From: Mycoplasma sp. 2045
Lineage (GTDB): Bacteria > Bacillota_I > Bacilli_A > Mycoplasmatales > Metamycoplasmataceae
Reading direction: 5' to 3'
DNA: 64,000 nucleotides
Assembly: GCF_024582715.1 (NCBI RefSeq)
Contig: NZ_CP102083.1
Location: forward strand, 682,001 to 746,000
A model generated the notes under the pieces. The model did not search any database, was not told the DNA's origin, and saw only the letters and a list, made by a program, of their open reading frames with translations. Within the stretch, counting starts at the first letter, position 1. Each line of letters opens with the position of its first letter. The translations under genes were made by a program, and so were the position numbers. Below, one piece after another: positions 32,687-44,331 of this stretch.

Positions 32687-35149
32687 ATGGAATATAAAGC
32701 ATTGTATAGAAAATATCGTCCAAAAACATTTGATGATGTTATAGGCCAAGAGCACATAATTTTATCTTTAAAAAATATTTTAAAGACTAACAAAATATCA
32801 CATGCTTATTTATTTTCAGGTCCAAAAGGAACTGGTAAAACATCGATTGCAAAAATATTTGCAATGATGTTAAATTGTGTTCATAAAGATCCTACTGATG
32901 TTCTTAATCCATGTGAAATTTGCTTAAGTAATTTAAACAACAATATTGACATAATCGAAATGGATGCTGCATCAAATAATGGTGTTGATGAAATTAGAGA
33001 TCTTAAGGAAAAAATTGAGCAAACACCTATGAATGGTAAATACAAAATTTACATCATAGATGAGGTTCATATGCTTACAAAAAGTGCTTTTAATGCATTA
33101 TTAAAAACACTTGAAGAACCACCTAAACACGCTATTTTTATTTTAGCGACAACAGACTTACATAAAATTCCTTTAACAATTAGATCAAGAGTTCAAAACT
33201 TTGTGTTCCATAGAATGAATGATGAGAATATCATCAAACAACTTTCAAAAGTTTTTAACCAAGAACATATAAAATATGATACTCAAGCTCTTAAACTCAT
33301 TGCAAGATTATCTAGTGGTGGTATGAGGGATGCGCTTACAATCGCTGACCAAGTTAGTATGTTGCATTCAGGTATCATAAGCGCTGAATCAATTTATCAA
33401 AACTTCGGTGTTTTATCATCAGAGCAAATTGTTAAAATCTTCAAATTAATTTCTATTAACAATGGAACTAAATTAATTTCATTATTAAATGAATTCCAAA
33501 ACAACGGCGTTGAACCTCAGCAATTCGTTTTAAGTTTAGTTAACTTCTTAAAAGAAAAGATAATATTATATAAAACAAATAATGCAAGTTTATTAAGTTG
33601 ATTTGAACCTGAAGAATTATCATCAGTTCACTTAGATAATAAAACTTGTTTTGAATTAACTGACATATTCTATGATATGTTAATTAAAGTTAACAAAAGC
33701 GAATATCCATTTGAAATTATTCAATTAGGTGTTTTAAAAGCTTTAAATGCTATCAATCCTAGTTCGCAAGAAGATTCAGATGAAACTTATGTTGCACCTG
33801 TATTTATCAAACCTGTGTTTAACAAAGAAAATCACAAAACTTCAACTAATAATGTTTTCACAGAAACTAAAGAAATTATTGAAGAAGAATTAACTTCTAA
33901 TGAACCTCAAACTAATATTTCAATGGAAGTCGATAAAAATGAAAACACTATTCTCCAAGACATAAAAGTTGAAGAAATTGAAGATGATGGTTTCATAGAT
34001 AACTCATTTTTAAGTGAAAAAATAGAAGAAGAAAAACTTGATGAAGAGAAATTTGTTTTAACAACTGAAAACATTTTTTCAGTTATATCGGGTAACTTTG
34101 ATATTGAAATAAATCAGGTAAATCAGGAATCCTCACAAACACAAACAGAGGAAATTAAGAAAGAAACTAAAGAAGAAGTTAAACAAGAAACAAAACAATC
34201 AGATAATCATTTTGCTGATGCATTAATAATTCCAGAAATTGAACCTGTTGGGAATGGATTAGCTGATGAATTTACACCTTATCAACAAGAAAACGTACCT
34301 ATTGAAGTGCAAGAAGAAAAAAACATCTTACTTGAATCTTTAGAAATTAATAAAGCACTTACAAAGGAAATTTCTGATCAAGTTAATAAAACAAATGAAT
34401 TCATTATCCAAAAACACGAATTATCAAGTGATTTTGATGATGTTAATGATGATATTATCCAATTACAATCAGATACATCAACAAATAAAATATTAATTAA
34501 CACTCGTGAAGTAGAAGATCCTAAGTTTGAAGAAACAATGGAATTCGTGGAGGAAGTTCAAAAAGAAATTCAGGAAGAAATAAAAGAAGAAGAAAAGCTT
34601 CCTGAACCTGAAGAAATTTCAACAAATGATGAACCTATACAAATTAGTGAACCACAAGAAGTTAATGTCTTCGAATATATCTACAACACTCTTTGATCTA
34701 AAGAAGATCCATCACGTGATAAAGCAGCTCAATTCCAAAGATCAATTAATCAAGATTTAGCAATAATCACTCAAAACAAACCTGAGTTTTCTGAGATTGC
34801 TGAGTTGTTTGAAGATTCATCAATTATGGCTGCTTCAGAATATTTCATTAACATTTACAATAAAGATACTGCTAAAGTTAATAAGCTAAAAGAGCTTGCC
34901 AACACACCTAAAATGCAAGAATTTGTTAAATATGTTTTTGATAACAAAAACAAATATATTTATCCAGTTGATTCGGCAGCTCTTGCTAAAATTAGAGAAA
35001 CAATTGGACAAAATAAAGACATCCAAATTGCAGATTATAAACCTAAAAAATGAGAAGATGAGTTTGCACAAAACACTTTAACTGACTTAACTCAAATTGG
35101 TAAATTATTATTAGGTGATGATGAAGAATTAGAAATAGAATATGAATAG
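32687..35149 (+). CDS. dnaX: DNA polymerase III subunit gamma/tau
   Basis: An 820-residue clamp-loader ATPase. Residues 1-240 form the AAA+ core: YRPKTFDDVIGQEHI, Walker A GPKGTGKTS, a reduced zinc module (CVH...CEICLSN), Walker B IYIIDEVHML, and SRC-like IRSRVQNF. Domain III runs to about 355. A very acidic, Glu/Lys-rich stretch of about 300 residues (355-660) follows with low complexity, then a folded C-terminal tail from EYIYNTLWSKEDPSRD. Three TGA Trp codons. It begins a dnaX-ybaB-recR-tmk-holB-rsmI transcript in the usual Firmicutes order. Confidence 0.95.
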
Positions 35150-35157
35150 AGGTTATT

Positions 35158-35442
35158 ATGAATAATGATTTTTTAAGAAGAATTAAAAATATGCAAAAAG
35201 AATTAGAAACAAAACAAAAAGAATTAGATGAAAAAACATTCACAGTTTCTAAACAAGGTATTGAAGTAGTTCTTAAAGGAGATATGTCAATCGTTTCAAT
35301 TGAAATTGATGAATTATTAATTGACCCTGAAGATAAAGACATTCTTCAAGACTTAATTACAATAGCAATCAATGAAGGTATTGATTTAATCAAAGAAGAG
35401 CAAGATAAATTAGCTCCATCAATGCCTGGAATGCCATTTTAA
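35158..35442 (+). CDS. YbaB/EbfC nucleoid-associated protein
   Basis: A 94-residue DNA-binding protein placed between dnaX and recR as in most bacteria. The N-terminal helix LRRIKNMQKELETKQKELDEKTF, the strands VVLKGDMSIVSIEID, and the PEDKDILQDLITIAINEGI helix match the family; it ends in the short MPGMPF tail. AGAGG precedes the ATG. Confidence 0.92.
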   Translation: MNNDFLRRIKNMQKELETKQKELDEKTFTVSKQGIEVVLKGDMSIVSIEIDELLIDPEDKDILQDLITIAINEGIDLIKEEQDKLAPSMPGMPF

Positions 35443-35447
35443 TAAGA

Positions 35448-36032
35448 ATGTTTAATACAGAACAAATTAACAAATTTTTAGAAGTTATTAGGCAAATTTC
35501 TGGTATTTCTAAAAAACAAGCTGAAAAAATTGTTTATTGAATATTAGAAGCTGAAAAAGAGCAAGTGCAACAAGTTGCACAAGCTTTTATTGATGTAAAA
35601 GAAAAAACAACATTTTGTCCTATTTGTTCGCAAGTTATTGAAAACAATTATTGCAGTATTTGTGACAATAGCTCAAGAGATAACATGTTGTTAATTGTGG
35701 AAAACAGACAAGTTATGCAAAAAATTGAAGATGCTAATATTTACAACGGTAAGTATTATGTATTTTCACATCTAATTATCAATGAATATGAGGAGCAAAA
35801 GTATCAAAAAGAAATTCAAAAACTTTTAGATTATGCTCAAAAATTTGATGAAATTATTTTAGGGATTTCTCCAAGCATAAAAGGTGAGGTAACTAATGAA
35901 TTTCTTAAGGAGAAACTTACTAAACAGAATTTAAAAGTGACAAGATTAGCCATCGGTTTACCAGTAGGTTCATCAGTTGACTACATTGATGCTATCACTT
36001 TAAAATTCTCACTTATAAATAGACAAAAATAA
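35448..36032 (+). CDS. recR: Recombination protein RecR
   Basis: A 194-residue partner of RecO in gap repair. The N-terminal helix-hairpin region (IRQISGISKKQAEKIVYWIL-like, with Lys/Arg and one TGA Trp) is followed by the four-Cys zinc finger CPICSQVIENNYCSIC, then a Toprim domain (LLIVENRQVMQKIEDANIYNGKYYVF). The Toprim glutamate ('vVE') is present. The start is ATG 35448, five bases after the ybaB stop. Confidence 0.94.
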
Positions 36033-36059
36033 ATTAAATACAATCATCTGGAGGAAACT

Positions 36060-36710
36060 ATGTTTATATCATTTGAAGGTTTAGACGGTAGTGGTAAAAC
36101 TACTTTAACACAGAAACTTTATGTAAAATTACAGGAACTTTACCCACACATTCCTGCTCTTTGAACAAGAGAACCTGGTGGAAGAGGGATTAAAGAAGCT
36201 GAAAAAATTAGAGAAATTATTTTAAGCAAAGAATCAGATCTTTCACCTGTTGCTGAAGCTCTTTTATACACAACAAGTAGAAGAATTCACTTAGAAAAAG
36301 TAATTTGACCAGCACTTAAAGAAAATAAAATTCTTATTTGTGATAGATATGTAGATAGCTTTTATGCATATCAAGGATATGCAAGAAATTTAGGTATTGA
36401 ATTTACAAAAGCTATTACTAACATAGTTATTAATGGAACAATGCCAGATATTACAATTTTCTTAAATTTAACTCCAGAGCAAGCTAAAAAGCGTCGTGAA
36501 GAAACAAGATTAGTTGAAGACAGAATGGAACAAGAAAAATTACAATTCCACCACGATGTTTACAAAGGGTACTTAGAAATGATTAAATCAGACCCTCAAC
36601 GTTTCATTATTATTGACGCTACTCAAACAGAAGATGAAGTTTTAGAAGATATTATCATGCAGTTACAACAAAGTCCGAAATTTTTATCTTACCTTAAATC
36701 ATTTGAGTAA
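36060..36710 (+). CDS. tmk: Thymidylate kinase
   Basis: A 216-residue dTMP kinase for dTTP supply. P-loop [12 protein letters not shown], the substrate motif TREPGG, the [17 protein letters not shown] motif and the lid [13 protein letters not shown] are present. SD GGAGG lies seven bases before ATG 36060. Its stop overlaps the holB start (TAATG). Confidence 0.96.
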
Positions 36711-37630
36711 TGATTAATCTATCTATATTAAAGTCAATAAATGATTCAGCAAAATTAAATAAGCTAAATCATTTATTTTTATTAACTGCTAATAGTAACT
36801 ACAATTTTGACAACGATTTGTTAGATTTTATCAACAACATTAATCACACTCCAATAGCTGAATTAGACAAATTAAGCCTACCATCTAACATTTACTATTT
36901 AGACGGTTCAGAAGAACCTATTAAAAAAGAAGAATTTGAAAATGTTTTTAATGAAGTTTCCTATTCAAGTAACTTTGATAAGTACAAAATAGTTATCATT
37001 AAAAACATTGAAAACTCTTCATTAATTGCACTTAATTCACTTTTAAAATCAATTGAAGAACCATCAGATAAAGTTGTTATTATAATGACAACAAACAATG
37101 TGAATAATGTTCTTCCGACCATATTATCACGTGCACAAGTCTTAAAAGTTGATATTCTCTCTCTTGAGATAATAGAAGAAAAATTTGCTTCATTAAAAAA
37201 TGATCCAACTTTTTCAGTTGTCAAAATGCTTTCTAACGATTTAACTTTTTTAACTGAAGCTTCTGAACACTTAGATAAATATCAACACCTTATTGCAGGT
37301 TTCATAATTGCTACAAGACAATCTTTATTAAATAAAATTTATATGTTTGAATATTTAGATAGAACAATAGTAAACAAGGATAACGATAAAGATGCACACT
37401 TTGTTTTATCATTATTAAAAGCATTCATATTAGGTAAGTTTTTAGAATTCCAAACATTACCATTGCACAAAGAACTAAATAAACTGAGACAAGAATTATT
37501 AGAAAAGCACCCTAACTTATTAACATTTATAGTTGATTTAGATGACTTTAATAACTCAAAAAACTTTCAAGGTAATTTTGAATTACATAAACAACTTTTA
37601 TTAAATAAATTAATGGAGTACTATGGCTAA
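36710..37630 (+). CDS. holB: DNA polymerase III delta prime subunit
   Basis: A 306-residue clamp-loader subunit lacking a functional P-loop, as is usual for delta prime. The core shows YKIVIIKNIENSSLIALNSLLKSIEEPSDKVVIIMTTNN (the 'ID.ae.m...AaNALLK.LEEPp' region) and VLPTILSRAQVLKVD (SRC-like). Position between tmk and rsmI agrees. The last residues overlap the rsmI start by 8 bases. Confidence 0.92.
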   Translation: MINLSILKSINDSAKLNKLNHLFLLTANSNYNFDNDLLDFINNINHTPIAELDKLSLPSNIYYLDGSEEPIKKEEFENVFNEVSYSSNFDKYKIVIIKNIENSSLIALNSLLKSIEEPSDKVVIIMTTNNVNNVLPTILSRAQVLKVDILSLEIIEEKFASLKNDPTFSVVKMLSNDLTFLTEASEHLDKYQHLIAGFIIATRQSLLNKIYMFEYLDRTIVNKDNDKDAHFVLSLLKAFILGKFLEFQTLPLHKELNKLRQELLEKHPNLLTFIVDLDDFNNSKNFQGNFELHKQLLLNKLMEYYG

Positions 37631-38330
37631 ATTGTATATTGTAGGAACACCGATTGGTAATCTTGAAGATATAACTTTAAGAGCATTAAGAATTTTACAG
37701 GAGGTAAACATAATTGCTTGTGAAGATACAAGAGTCACTTCTAAGCTTCTTCAAAGATATGAAATAGCAAATAAAAAATTACTGACATACAATAATTTCA
37801 CCGAAAAACATAGTGCACAAGGGATTATTAACTTAATCTCTAATGGCGAAGATGTCGCTTTAGTATCAGATGCAGGGATGCCAGTTGTTTCGGATCCTGG
37901 ATTTGAAGTTATTTCAGAAGCAAGAAAAAACAACATAGATATCGAAATTATCCCAGGTGTAAATGCAGCTATAACAGCATTCGTTGCTTCTAACTTTACC
38001 AATGATTTTACATTTCACGGTTTTATTAAAGACAAGAGTCAACAAAGAATTAATCAACTTAAAGAATTGAATATTGGAACACACATTTATTATGTATCAC
38101 CTCACAAATTAATTTCAACATTAGAAGACATTAATTTTGTATTTAATGGACAAGAAAAAATTTGTTTAGCTAAAGAACTTACAAAACTACACGAAAATCT
38201 TTTTTATGGGTCTGCTAGTGAAATTCTTCAGCACTTTGTAAATTTAGACTCTATTAAAGGTGAGTTTACAATGGTGTTAAATTTACCTAAAATCAAAAGA
38301 GAAAAAGTGAATAAATACAAAAAAGATTAG
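37623..38330 (+). CDS. rsmI: 16S rRNA (cytidine-2'-O)-methyltransferase RsmI
   Basis: A 235-residue SAM-dependent enzyme that methylates C1402 of 16S rRNA. The N terminus LYIVGTPIGNLEDITLRAL, CEDTR, the VALVSDAGMPVVSDPG motif and IIPGVNAAITAFVAS are diagnostic. It closes the dnaX operon before a strong hairpin. Length is about 40 residues less than E. coli RsmI, mainly at the C terminus. Confidence 0.96.
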   Translation: MAKLYIVGTPIGNLEDITLRALRILQEVNIIACEDTRVTSKLLQRYEIANKKLLTYNNFTEKHSAQGIINLISNGEDVALVSDAGMPVVSDPGFEVISEARKNNIDIEIIPGVNAAITAFVASNFTNDFTFHGFIKDKSQQRINQLKELNIGTHIYYVSPHKLISTLEDINFVFNGQEKICLAKELTKLHENLFYGSASEILQHFVNLDSIKGEFTMVLNLPKIKREKVNKYKKD

Positions 38331-38331
38331 A

Positions 38332-38366
38332 AAAATCAGCAGTTTATTTGCTGATTTTCTTTTTTC
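38332..38366. terminator. Bidirectional terminator between rsmI and the DUF2130 gene
   Basis: Ten-base perfect stem AAAATCAGCA/TGCTGATTTT with a 7-base loop, T-run on the plus strand and T-rich exit on the minus strand. Confidence 0.85.
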
Positions 38367-39916
38367 TATTCTTCTTCTACTTCGACTATGTGAGCCTCTT
38401 GTGCTCCCTCGATCAAATGTGGACTTTTAGCTTCAACAGATTGTGGTGCACTATCTCAATTAACTTTGTTCATTTTCTTAGTTAATTTGAATTTTTCAAC
38501 TTCATCAACTAAGTATCTGAATTTTCTTTCAAGATCATTTGAAAGTAGGTTTTCAAGCGCATTAGCTGAATCTTGAATTTTTTCAACTTGTTTCTTCATA
38601 TCAGCCGCAACTTTATTAAGTGCATCTAATCTTGTTTCTAAAAGTTTCTTTTTGAATTCTTCGAATTCTTCAAGAATTTTCATTTTATCTCTAAGTTCAA
38701 CAAAATTAAATTCAGAGGCCTTTAAAAACATATAACGTTGTAGTTGCAACATTTGAATCATAAATGGTAATCTTATTACTCAAACTTGGTTCTTGTTATC
38801 TTTATCTCTTTCGATTTTTACAAGAAAGTCATCTTCTTTTTCCAATTCAGTAACTAGGAATGCAGCTTCTGCATGACGAGCTTTTTGATCTTTTATTAAT
38901 TTACTAATGAATTGTGAGTTCTTTTGTGAACCATTTTCTGTTTCTGTTTTTGCCTCAATAACAACAGAACCAATTTTTACTCTATTATTATTGTCGTTCT
39001 TGTAGAAAGTAATTAAGAAGTCTGGTTTTGTACCATCAATATTAGTTGTTGTTTTTTCATAATCAACTAAATCATCCAAGTTTGTGTACTGATCTAATAA
39101 GTGAGCAATTTGTTCTTCAAAGTTTTCTCCAACTCTCTTTGAAGATAATAATGATTTACTTGTTTTAAGAGCATCAATTGTGTTGTTAGCAGCTTCTAAT
39201 TTATTTTGAACTTCAATTTTGTCTTTTTTAAGTTCTTCAATTTGCTCTTTAAAATTGTCTTTTAATTCTTTGATAATTTGATTATTATTAACTTCATTTT
39301 CTTTTTCTAATTCTTTTTTGTACTCTTCTTTGACTTTTTCTATTGCTTTAATATTATTTAGTTCAAGCTTACTTTTCTCAGCTTCAATCGTTGAATTCAT
39401 TGATGCTTTTAATTTACTTAATTCTGTATTTAATTGACTATAAGCTTCTTTTTGTTTTTGCATCTTCTCTGTAAATGTAATTTCCAATTCAGATTTTACG
39501 TTCCTGATTTCTTGTTCTTTAGTTTGTTCTAGATTCTTAATATTTGATTTTAATGCTGCAATTTCTGCATCCTTAGTTGATTGCAATTTAAGTTTCTCGA
39601 CTTCAATTGTAGAATTCATTGATGTTTTTAATTTATTTAATTCTGTTTGCAAATTAGCAAGTTTTTTATTATACTCATCAACTAGACCTTGTACGTTTAC
39701 CTTATATTCAGGTAAATTTGTAAGGTTTTCAAGTAATTCTTTTTCTGCCTGCTTTTTAATGTCATAATTTCTTTCATTATTGATATTACTACTCAAAGCG
39801 AATAACTCACTACTACTTAATGTTGATAAATCAATAATATCACCTGGATAAGCATTTTCATTTATGATTAATTCCAAAGGTCTTTCTTCATTTAATTTAA
39901 ATTTAATCTCTTTCAT
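38366..39916 (-). CDS. DUF2130 protein: coiled coil plus PD-(D/E)xK nuclease-like domain
   Basis: A 516-residue protein. Residues about 55-265 form a long Lys/Glu-rich coiled coil with two similar blocks (KTSMNSTIEVEK and KASMNSTIEAEK). The C-terminal half matches DUF2130: SSKRVGENFEEQI, KPDFLITFYK, and VVIEAKTE, which together give the Asp...Glu-x-Lys pattern of restriction-endonuclease-like folds. Function is not established; DNA cleavage is inferred. AAGGGG lies before the ATG. It is flanked by its own terminator and a 138-base gap before rsmA, so it is probably monocistronic. Confidence 0.85.
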
Positions 39917-40054
39917 TTTAACACCCCTTAACTTATATATCTTATTTTAATGCTATCACTTTATTCGATTCAATATCAGTTAATATTTAAAATTTGCAGT
40001 CTTATTTTTTAGTATTATTTGCAAAATTAAATAAAAAAAGCAAATGATTCTCAC

Positions 40055-40834
40055 TTACTTTTCTAACTTTTTGAATAATTCAACAATTTTTTCTACTGAT
40101 AATTGTTGAATTCTTAAATTATCATCATACCCTAATTGTTCAAATACTTTCAGAATATGCTCTTTCGAACATTTATTTTGTAATGAATAAGAAAGCTTCT
40201 TTCTTCTGTTTTCAAAACATAATTTGAAGAAATCCTTAATTGAATTTCATTCATCTAAGGAAACATTATTTTTAAATCTTAAAGATAAAATAGCTGAATC
40301 AACCTTCGGCGCAGGTGAAAAAGCATTTGCAGGAACAATAAATTCTAATTTGCAGTCAGCTAAAAATTGTGATGAAACTGATAATTTTGAATAATCTTTT
40401 GTATTAGGTTTAGCACAAACTCTCTGTGCTACTTCTTTTTGAACCATTACTAACACACCTTTAAAATTATCCTTATTTTCAAAAATCTTAAATAAGATAT
40501 CAGTTGTAATGTAATAAGGAATATTAGCAATAATGTAAGTGTCCTTAAAATCAGTTATATTAGCTTCTAAGAAATCTTGATGAATAAGTTTAAAGTTAGG
40601 ATTATCTATTTCTTTATTTAGAACATCAACCATATCAGGATCAATTTCAAAAGCAGTTACATAAGCACCTGCATTTAAAAGGTAATTAGTTAAAGCACCT
40701 CTACCCGGTCCTATTTCTAGTACTTTTTGATCCTTTACATTAAATACATTTATTATCTTACGTAAAATGTTTTGATCTTTTAAGAAGTTTTGTCCAAACT
40801 TCTTTTTTGCATAAACTTCTTTTTTATTTTGCAT
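40055..40834 (-). CDS. rsmA: 16S rRNA dimethyladenosine transferase RsmA/KsgA
   Basis: A 259-residue SAM enzyme that dimethylates A1518 and A1519 of 16S rRNA. KKKFGQNFLKDQNIL, the SAM site VLEIGPGRGALTNYLL, NIPYYITTDIL (catalytic NIPY) and FSPAPKVDSAIL are diagnostic. The ATG overlaps the tatD stop by one base. One TGA Trp. Confidence 0.97.
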
Positions 40835-41637
40835 TATAAATTAAATAAAGTCCTTAAGTTTTTATTAATTCTATCTGTGAATTTATCCATACCCACTTTT
40901 TTAATTCCTGCTATGTAGTAAGCTACAAATAAAACTGTATTTGGTTCGTTTTTTTGTTCTGTATATGGATGAACTCTTAAGAATGGAGCGTCAGTTTCTG
41001 TAAGAATTCTTTCAAGTGGTAAAAACTCAATAATATCTCTAGTTTGGTTTGTCGTTCCATATGTAACAGCACCGCTGAATGAAAAATAAAGATTTTTAAA
41101 TTCTAAAAATTTCTTAGCTCAATCCATATTTCCGGCAAATGTATGGAGCATAACTTTGATGTTAGGAAACTCTTTTAAAATATCATAAACATCTTGGTAA
41201 GCTTGGTATTGGTCGATTTTATCTCTAATGTGAACAACAATTGGCAGGTTTAATTCTTGTGCTAATTTGATTTGATTTCTAAATGATTTAATTTGATTTT
41301 CTCTTGATGGAACACCCTCTTCATAGAAGTAATCTAATCCAATTTCTCCAATTCCAACAATAGTCTCATCAATTAAATCTTTATATCTTAAATAATCATT
41401 CTCATCAATTCCATCTTCAGGATGAATTCCTATAACAGGTTTAATTAAATCAGGATACTTTTTAGCTAACTTGATAACTTCTTTATTTTCTTCAGCGTGA
41501 CCACCATTAACAATCATAAATTCAAGTCTATTAGCATAAGCTTGCTCGCAAATCATATCAATAATGTCTTCATGTTTGTAAGCAGTCATTGATAAATGAT
41601 TATGTGCATCAACAAATTTATTTTTCTTTGAACTCAT
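40834..41637 (-). CDS. TatD family metal-dependent hydrolase
   Basis: A 267-residue TIM-barrel hydrolase. Metal ligands are in FVDAHNHLS, GIGEIGLDYFYEEG, PIVVHIRD, VMLHTFAG and LTETDAPFL. Family members are 3'-5' DNA/RNA exonucleases of repair and RNA decay. The tatD-rsmA pairing is standard in Firmicutes; the rnmV gene that usually lies between is missing. It follows mnmE by one base. Confidence 0.93.
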
Positions 41638-41638
41638 A

Positions 41639-43006
41639 TTATTTACCTAAACAGAAAGTGCTGAACATAACATCTAATAAGTCTTCTCTGTTTACATTTC
41701 CTTTAATATTCTGTAATTGATCTCACGCTGCATATAAATCGATGATAACCATGTCAAAAGTTGCATAGTTGTCAAGTGCATTTTTAGCATCCTTAAGCGA
41801 ATTTAAAGCTTGCTTAATAAGTGAAAGTTGACGTGTATTTGAAAAAATACGCTCATCTAAAATGTTGATATTCTGGAAGTTCGAAACTAAACCTTGTTCT
41901 AATGCTTCAATATCGTTATTTAAAGCAGAAATATAAATAACGTTATTATCTAATGACTTATCTGACTTTAGCAAGTCTTTTTTGTTCATAACTTTTAAAT
42001 AAAACTTACCTAACTCTTTTGATTTTTGCTCAATTAATTTATCAAAATCATCTTCAGATTCATTTGCAGATACAACGTGAACTACAAGATCACTTTTTTC
42101 AATTTGATCTAACGATTTTTGAATACCAATTTTTTCAATAATTTCTTGAGTGTTTCTTAAACCAGCAGTATCAACAAGTTTAAATAACATATCGTTGATT
42201 TTGTAGGTAGCTTCAACTAAATCTCTTGTAGTTCCTGCGATATCTGTAACAATTGCTTTATCTTCTGATAAAAGTGCATTTAAAATACTACTTTTCCCAA
42301 CGTTAGGTTTTCCTAAAAATGCAACTTTAACACCTTCAAAAACATATCTAGAATCCTCTGAAATTTTCACTATTTTTTCTAGCTCACTGATTAAAACAGA
42401 AACTTTCTCTGACATATTAATTGAATCTAAACGTTCAACATCATCGTATTCAGGGTAGTCGATATTAACTTCAGCAAGACCGATCAAAACAGCAATCTTA
42501 TTTAAGAACTCATCAATTAAACCTGAAGTTTTACCCTTGAATTTATTAACTGACGCGAGTGCTTGAGATGAAGTTTGAGCCATAATTAAATCGTGAATAG
42601 CTTCAGCTTTAATTAAGTCCATTTTTCCATTTAAAAAAGCTCTTCTAGTGAATTCACCACGTTCAGCTAATCTGGCACCATTTTCAAGTAATAAACTTAA
42701 AACTTTGTTTGTAACAACAATTCCACCGTGACAGTTAATTTCGATTAAAGGTTCGCCAACATAGTTATTGAATACATCATTACCATTTGTATCTTTTTTA
42801 CCAACAAATGACATAACTAAAACTTCATCAATAAGTTGTCCATTATCGTGAATGAAACCATATGAAATTGTGTGATCTGCACCAATTTTTCCTTTAAAAA
42901 CTTTAGAAACAACATTTACTGCATCAGGACCACATACACGAACAATTGAAATTGGTTGATTTATATGAGAACCTGAACTGATTGCTGCAATTGTATCATT
43001 AGTCAT
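41639..43006 (-). CDS. mnmE: tRNA modification GTPase MnmE
   Basis: A 455-residue GTPase which with MnmG modifies U34 of tRNAs. The N-terminal folate-binding domain (NDTIAAISSG, GEFTRRAFLNGKMDL), helical domain and inserted G domain (GKPNVGKSSILNALL, DIAGTTRD, DTAGLR, NKKD) are complete. It ends in the catalytic C-terminal CLGK. Four or fewer TGA Trp codons. AGGAGA precedes the ATG. Confidence 0.97.
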
Positions 43007-43033
43007 ATTGTCTCCTTTCTTATAAATACAATA

Positions 43034-43055
43034 AAACTAGCTAAAAAGCTAGTTT
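43034..43055 (-). terminator. Hairpin after frr
   Basis: Nine-base stem AAACTAGCT/AGCTAGTTT with an AAAA loop just beyond the frr stop. The U-tract on the minus strand is weak, so partial read-through into mnmE is possible. Confidence 0.6.
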
Positions 43056-43060
43056 GACAT

Positions 43061-43612
43061 TTATTTATTCATTAATTCTTCTTGTTTTTCACTTGTAATT
43101 TTGTCGATTTTACTAATTTCTTTATCAACTTCTTTTTGAATAACATCTAAGTATCTTTTTTGTTCGTCTTCTGATAACTCTTCATCAGCTTTGATAGCTT
43201 TATTAACTTCTTGACGAGCATTACGAACACCTACTTTAGCATTTTCAGTTAACTTAGATAATGATTTGACCATTTCCTTACGTTTTTCAGTTGTAAGAGG
43301 AGGGAAGTTTAATCTAATTTGACTTCCTTCATCAATTGGCATAACACCTAAGTTTGCTTTTTCAAGAGCTTTATTAATTTCCTTAACTGATGTAATATCG
43401 TAAGGTTTGATTAATAATTGTTGTGGCTCAGGCACTGAAATGTTTGATAATTCTTCAAGTGGTGTAGGTGTGTCATAGTAATTGACACGAATACCTTTGA
43501 TCAATTGAGGGTTAGCTCTACCTGTTGAAATTTTTGATAATTCAAAACGGTAATGTGAAAGTGCTTTTTCTGCTTTTTCAGCAAAATCTAATAAATAAAT
43601 ATCTAATTCCAT
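43061..43612 (-). CDS. frr: Ribosome recycling factor
   Basis: A 183-residue protein that splits post-termination ribosomes with EF-G. LSKISTGRANPQLIKGIRVNYYDTPTPLEELSNISVPEPQQLLIKPYD and the C-terminal KEMVKSLSKLTENAKVGVRNARQ helix are diagnostic in shorter pieces. The ATG overlaps the pyrH stop by one base, the conserved pyrH-frr pairing. Confidence 0.97.
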   Translation of the reverse strand: MELDIYLLDFAEKAEKALSHYRFELSKISTGRANPQLIKGIRVNYYDTPTPLEELSNISVPEPQQLLIKPYDITSVKEINKALEKANLGVMPIDEGSQIRLNFPPLTTEKRKEMVKSLSKLTENAKVGVRNARQEVNKAIKADEELSEDEQKRYLDVIQKEVDKEISKIDKITSEKQEELMNK

Positions 43613-44331
43613 TATTTAGTAACCTCTGTATGTTTGATTTTTCCTTCAAGTGCATTTAAAATTGAATTTTCTTCTAATAAGTTAAACACAATTAAATTAA
43701 TATTGTTGTCTCTAGCCATACTTGTGGCTGTTAAGTCCATAACTTGTAATTTCTTTTCTAAGATTTCATCATAAGTGATGTGATCATAATGTTTTGCATC
43801 AGGATTTTTCTTTGGATCTGAGTCATAAATTCCATCAGTTCCATTTTTACCCATTAAAATAACTTGAGCACCAACTTCTGATGCATATAATGTTGCCGCT
43901 GTATCTGTTGTAAAGAATGGACGACCTGTCCCTCCAGCAAAGATAACAACTTCACCATCTTCTAAGTATTTGATTGTTTTTTCGTTAACGTAATATTCAG
44001 CTACTCTTTGATCAATGTTTAATGAACTTTGAACTCTAGCCTTAAGTCCAACACGCTCGAAACCACTACCTAAGGCAATAGCATTCATAATTGTAGCAAG
44101 CATTCCAATATAGTCAGCTTTATTTCTGTTAATCCCATTTTTTTCAGCAGAAGCACCTCTTCAGAAGTTTCCTCCACCGATAACTACTGATACTTGTATA
44201 CCTTTAGCTACAATTTCTTTAAGTTGTAATGCAATTTTGTGAACTAAATCATAGTCAATTGCTAAATGTTTTTCTTTGTTTGCAAAACCTTCTCCAGAAA
44301 GTTTTAAAAGAATTCTTTGATACTTAATCAT
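43612..44331 (-). CDS. pyrH: Uridylate kinase
   Basis: A 239-residue amino-acid-kinase-fold enzyme making UDP from UMP. ILLKLSGEGF, VVIGGGNFWRG, DYIGMLATIMNA and VIFAGGTGRPFFTTDTAA are diagnostic. The start is ATG 44331 with a GAGGTAG upstream. Two TGA Trp codons, one inside the GGGNFWRG motif. Confidence 0.96.
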
